From Patescibacteria group bacterium (GTDB taxonomy: Bacteria; Patescibacteriota; Minisyncoccia; Phycocordibacterales; XYD1-FULL-46-19): DNA of 8,724 bases. Below, in pieces: positions 6,707 to 8,724 of this stretch (position 1 is the first letter of the stretch; every line of letters begins with the position of its first letter). The stretch is from positions 1 to 8,724 of the forward strand of contig JAUPVZ010000052.1 in assembly GCA_030916795.1 (NCBI GenBank). Direction: 5' to 3'. Under the pieces are notes generated by a model that searched no databases, was not told the origin of the DNA, and saw nothing but the letters and a program-made list of their open reading frames with translations. A program made the translations under genes and the position numbers.

Positions 6707-7330
6707 TTAGACCGCCTCCAACACCACCACCTCGGCCTCTTTACCTTCTAAATCTTTTTTCTTGATAGACAACTTGTCTTGTACCCCGCCGGCTGGCTCG
6801 CCCGCTTCGTCCAGAAATTCTTTCAGGCCGTCAGATTTGGCCCCACCATGTAAGACTGGGATGATAATTTTAGGGTCCAAAGATGAAGCTAGTTTGCCCG
6901 CCAGACGCCCACTCATACTGCCCTCATCACCAGCTGGAGCAAACAAAATATCCGCCCCACTAATATCCTCGATTACTTCAGGCGCCAAGTCGCTACTTGC
7001 CAACACCCCCAAAGAGACGATTCTCATCCCTTCTAATATAAAGCTATATATAGTATTGATTGTCCCTTCTGGACCCGACGATTGGTACCCTCTAATAAAA
7101 ATATCGGAATATTCATATTCACCCGGCCCATCGACAATAAATGGCTCTTTGCCACCGCCAGTCAGTCCCTCTACCCCCGCAAAAGCTGGCAAAGGGGCGC
7201 TAACCATGGCAATATCCGCCCCAAAACGAGCAGTCTTGCCATTTGTGCCTTTACTAACTGGATTTAGGGCAATAACCGTGTCCCCAAAAGTCACTTTGAT
7301 AAACCCGGTGCCTAAGTACGTAATAACCAT
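6707..7330 (-). CDS. Metallo-beta-lactamase-fold protein, metal site degenerate
   Basis: The 207 residues have the strand pattern of the small Lactamase_B_3/UlaG-like branch of the metallo-beta-lactamase superfamily. MVITYLGTGFIKVTFGDTVIALNP forms the first sheet, IVDGPGEYEYSDIFIRGY (65-82) carries the PGEYE turn typical of that branch, and ADILFAPAG (126-134) and PKIIIPVLHGG (153-163) are the late core strands. The HxHxDH metal motif expected after strand IAMVS is replaced by SAPLPAF (44-50), and the LGHLG histidine position reads LGVLA (107-111). The whole protein contains a single histidine, H161. Hydrolysis by a classical two-zinc site is therefore unlikely, and it may be a structural or binding paralog. 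It is the first gene of a cluster with a small membrane protein and gyrA. ATG at 7330 has TATAAT 6 nt upstream and no Shine-Dalgarno. Confidence 0.78.
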   Translation of the reverse strand: MVITYLGTGFIKVTFGDTVIALNPVSKGTNGKTARFGADIAMVSAPLPAFAGVEGLTGGGKEPFIVDGPGEYEYSDIFIRGYQSSGPEGTINTIYSFILEGMRIVSLGVLASSDLAPEVIEDISGADILFAPAGDEGSMSGRLAGKLASSLDPKIIIPVLHGGAKSDGLKEFLDEAGEPAGGVQDKLSIKKKDLEGKEAEVVVLEAV

Positions 7331-7336
7331 ACATAT

Positions 7337-7345
7337 ATTATAACA
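7337..7345 (-). promoter_or_regulatory. Extended -10 promoter for the MBL-fold/gyrA cluster
   Basis: The minus strand reads TGT then TATAAT (an extended -10, TGn plus perfect hexamer), then ATATGT and the ATG at 7330. With 6 nt between box and start codon, transcription would begin at or within a base or two of the ATG, giving a leaderless mRNA. A weak -35 candidate, TTTCAA, lies at 7360-7365 with a 17-nt spacer. This is the clearest promoter in the window. Confidence 0.6.
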
Positions 7346-7359
7346 AAATCTATCTAAAA

Positions 7360-7386
7360 TTGAAAGTAGTTTATTTGGCCTAAAAT
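7360..7386 (+). promoter_or_regulatory. Weak candidate promoter for the S1-protein gene
   Basis: TTGAAA (7360-7365) and TAAAAT (7381-7386) each match consensus in five of six bases, but the 15-nt spacer is short. If used, it would give a leader of about 130 nt containing the hairpin at 7452-7480. The TTGAAA is on the opposite strand of the -35 candidate of the divergent gene. An alternative is a -10-like TATCAA (7511-7516) only 6 nt from the ATG. Confidence 0.2.
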
Positions 7387-7451
7387 ATTGCCAGAATGCC
7401 TATTTTATGTAATACTTGGCGCTATTAAAAGTCTTGTCGGAAGTCAATATT

Positions 7452-7480
7452 TTTAGCCCAAAGCTTAATTTTGGCCTAGA
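7452..7480 (+). promoter_or_regulatory. Imperfect hairpin in the S1-protein leader
   Basis: Positions 7452-7463 pair with 7469-7480 over 12 positions, with one C-C mismatch and two G-U pairs, around the loop CTTAA. The core pairs CCAAA with TTTGG. It ends 42 nt before the start codon and is not followed by a T-run, so it is not a terminator for either strand. A smaller alternative hairpin, CCGGT/ACTGG (7488-7492 with 7499-7503), lies just downstream. Ribosomal protein S1 represses its own mRNA in E. coli, so a structured leader is plausible here, but this is inference. Confidence 0.3.
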
Positions 7481-7522
7481 CAAGGTTCCGGTTTAACCAC
7501 TGGAATTAATTATCAATAATTT

Positions 7523-8713
7523 ATGGAAGAGAAAAATGAAGACAAAATTGTCTTGACTGGCCTCGACGAAGAAAAGGCCAACAAGACAGTCTCGGTGATG
7601 GATGATATTGCCAAGCAGACAACGGTCAAACCCGCCCCCGATACCCTAATCGACGGCAAGGTCATTGGTAAGGAAAAAATGACTCTATATATAGACCTCC
7701 CACCCTTTGGTACAGGTATTATTTTTGGTCGTGAGTATTTAAACGCTCGCGATATTATCAAAAAAATCAGTACCGGTGATGCGGTAACTGCCAAGGTTGT
7801 CGAAAGCGAAGGTAAAAATGGCTATATTGAGCTTTCTCTAAAAGAAGCCAAACAAGCGATTATGTGGGACGCCGCCGAAAAAGCGATGAAGCACAAAGAA
7901 GTTTTTATGATTACGGTAAAGGAAGCCAACAAGGGTGGCTTGATCCTAGAATGGCAAGGGATGGATGGCTTCGTCCCCGCTTCCCAACTAAAACCCGAAC
8001 ACTACCCACGAGTACCCGATGGTGACAAAGATAAAATTGTTTTTGAATTAGAAAAATTGGTTGGTACAGCTTTAGAGGTAAGTATTATTGGTATTGACCC
8101 AAAGGAAGGCAAGCTAATCTTTTCTGAAAAGACCACCGACAATAAGTCACGCAAGGAAATCGTCGATAAATATGTGGTGGGCGATGTGGTAGAAGGCGAA
8201 GTTACCGGCGCTGTTGATTTTGGGGTATTTCTCAAGATCGAAGAAGGTTTGGAGGGCTTGGTCCATATTTCCGAGCTGGACTGGTCCCTAGTCGAAGATC
8301 CCCGTGGCCTATACAAGGCCGGTGACAAGGTTCGCGCCAAGATAATCGAGGTTAAAGACGACAAAATCTCTTTGTCTATCAAGGCCCTAAAGCCCAATCC
8401 ATGGCATGAAGCCGAGAAAAAATGGCAACGAGGCGATGTTGTATCTGGTGTGGTTATTAAGTACAACAAACATGGTGCCCTAATCTCGATTGAAGAAGGT
8501 GTGGCCGGGTTGGTGCATATTTCCGAATTTGCCGATGAAAATGACCTACGGGCCAAACTAGAATTGGGTAAATCTTACACCTTTACCATCAACCTATTTG
8601 AACCAAAAGATCAAAGGATGACGCTGGTGTTTGGTGACAAAAAAGGAGAAGTTCTAGCTACTCCCGACAAGCCAAAAGCAAAAACTAAAACTAAAAAGGA
8701 GGAAGAGAAATAA
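7523..8713 (+). CDS. rpsA: Ribosomal protein S1-like, four S1 RNA-binding domains
   Basis: The 396 residues contain four S1-type OB folds. Domain 1 is at about 42-107 (GKVIG...IELSLKEA, divergent). Domain 2 is at about 124-202, with NKGGLILEWQGMDGFVPASQL like RpsA domain 2. Domain 3 is at about 218-287, with canonical DFGVFLKIEEGLEGLVHISEL ending ISLSIKAL. Domain 4 is at about 302-369 (GALISIEEGVAGLVHISEF). A W-x-x-A-E-K segment precedes domains 2 and 4. The C-terminus (about 372-396) is a disordered Lys/Glu tail. S1 helps the 30S subunit capture mRNAs that lack a strong Shine-Dalgarno, which suits this genome; E. coli S1 has six domains, while four-domain forms are common elsewhere. The start is ATG at 7523, preceded by AATTATCAATAATTT with no Shine-Dalgarno. 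It is divergent from the gyrA cluster. Another multi-S1 RNA-binding protein is possible but less likely. Confidence 0.8.
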   Translation: MEEKNEDKIVLTGLDEEKANKTVSVMDDIAKQTTVKPAPDTLIDGKVIGKEKMTLYIDLPPFGTGIIFGREYLNARDIIKKISTGDAVTAKVVESEGKNGYIELSLKEAKQAIMWDAAEKAMKHKEVFMITVKEANKGGLILEWQGMDGFVPASQLKPEHYPRVPDGDKDKIVFELEKLVGTALEVSIIGIDPKEGKLIFSEKTTDNKSRKEIVDKYVVGDVVEGEVTGAVDFGVFLKIEEGLEGLVHISELDWSLVEDPRGLYKAGDKVRAKIIEVKDDKISLSIKALKPNPWHEAEKKWQRGDVVSGVVIKYNKHGALISIEEGVAGLVHISEFADENDLRAKLELGKSYTFTINLFEPKDQRMTLVFGDKKGEVLATPDKPKAKTKTKKEEEK

Positions 8714-8724
8714 ATTCCCCACCA

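Noticed and set aside
6762..7343. Open frame of 193 codons on the plus strand
   Set aside because: It is fully antisense to the MBL-fold gene, which has clear family motifs, and the antisense product is Pro/Ser-rich with no recognisable domain.
8002..8556. Open frame of 184 codons on the minus strand
   Set aside because: It lies antisense to S1 domains 2-4. Its product is Ser/Thr/Pro-rich, as expected from reversed Glu/Gly/Val-rich coding sequence.
8696..8702. Perfect Shine-Dalgarno AAGGAGG near the end of the S1 gene
   Set aside because: It is part of the Lys/Glu tail codons, and no ATG, GTG or TTG lies within a usable distance before the window ends.
8714..8724. CCCCACCA at the window end resembling a tRNA 3' terminus
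   Set aside because: The preceding bases are the coding end of the S1 gene, so no tRNA body is present on that strand.

Overview
The window looks like a chromosomal piece of a Patescibacteria (Candidate Phyla Radiation) bacterium, most likely of the Parcubacteria lineage. This placement is inferred from three things: several tiny TrbC/VirB2-like two-helix pilins of the kind common in that group, a short four-domain S1 protein, and no Shine-Dalgarno sequence before any gene. The 825-codon gyrA has no in-frame TGA, so the TGA-as-glycine code of Gracilibacteria and SR1 is not in use. About 95% of the window is coding. Nine of the ten genes lie on the minus strand and one on the plus strand.

Right part (about 7331-8724, plus strand): a 192-bp divergent intergenic region leads into an S1-domain protein (ribosomal protein S1-like, rpsA). 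Its leader holds an imperfect hairpin. On the other side of the same region a consensus extended -10 box sits 6 nt from the ATG of a metallo-beta-lactamase-fold protein and reads leftward.

Middle (3399-7330, minus strand): a tight cluster encodes a metallo-beta-lactamase-fold protein that has lost its metal-binding histidines, a small single-helix membrane protein, DNA gyrase subunit A (gyrA), and a small class I SAM-dependent methyltransferase. A perfect 12-bp inverted repeat fills the gyrA/methyltransferase junction, overlaps the methyltransferase start codon and is followed by a T-run. It could be an attenuating terminator or an operator.

Left part (40-3377, minus strand): a probable envelope operon begins with a membrane-tethered ABC-type extracellular solute-binding protein. 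It continues with five consecutive TrbC/VirB2-like (T4SS_pilin family) pilins of 147, 132, 151, 97 and 89 residues. The first two junctions are 1-2 nt, so translation is probably coupled. Pilins 3, 2 and 1 are paralogs that arose by tandem duplication and differ in signal peptide and C-terminal tail. No ABC permease or ATPase and no T4SS ATPase is visible, so how the binding protein and the pilins work together is open. This cluster is the most interesting part of the window.

Several starts have a TATAAT-like box only 6-8 nt upstream, which suggests leaderless or near-leaderless mRNAs.
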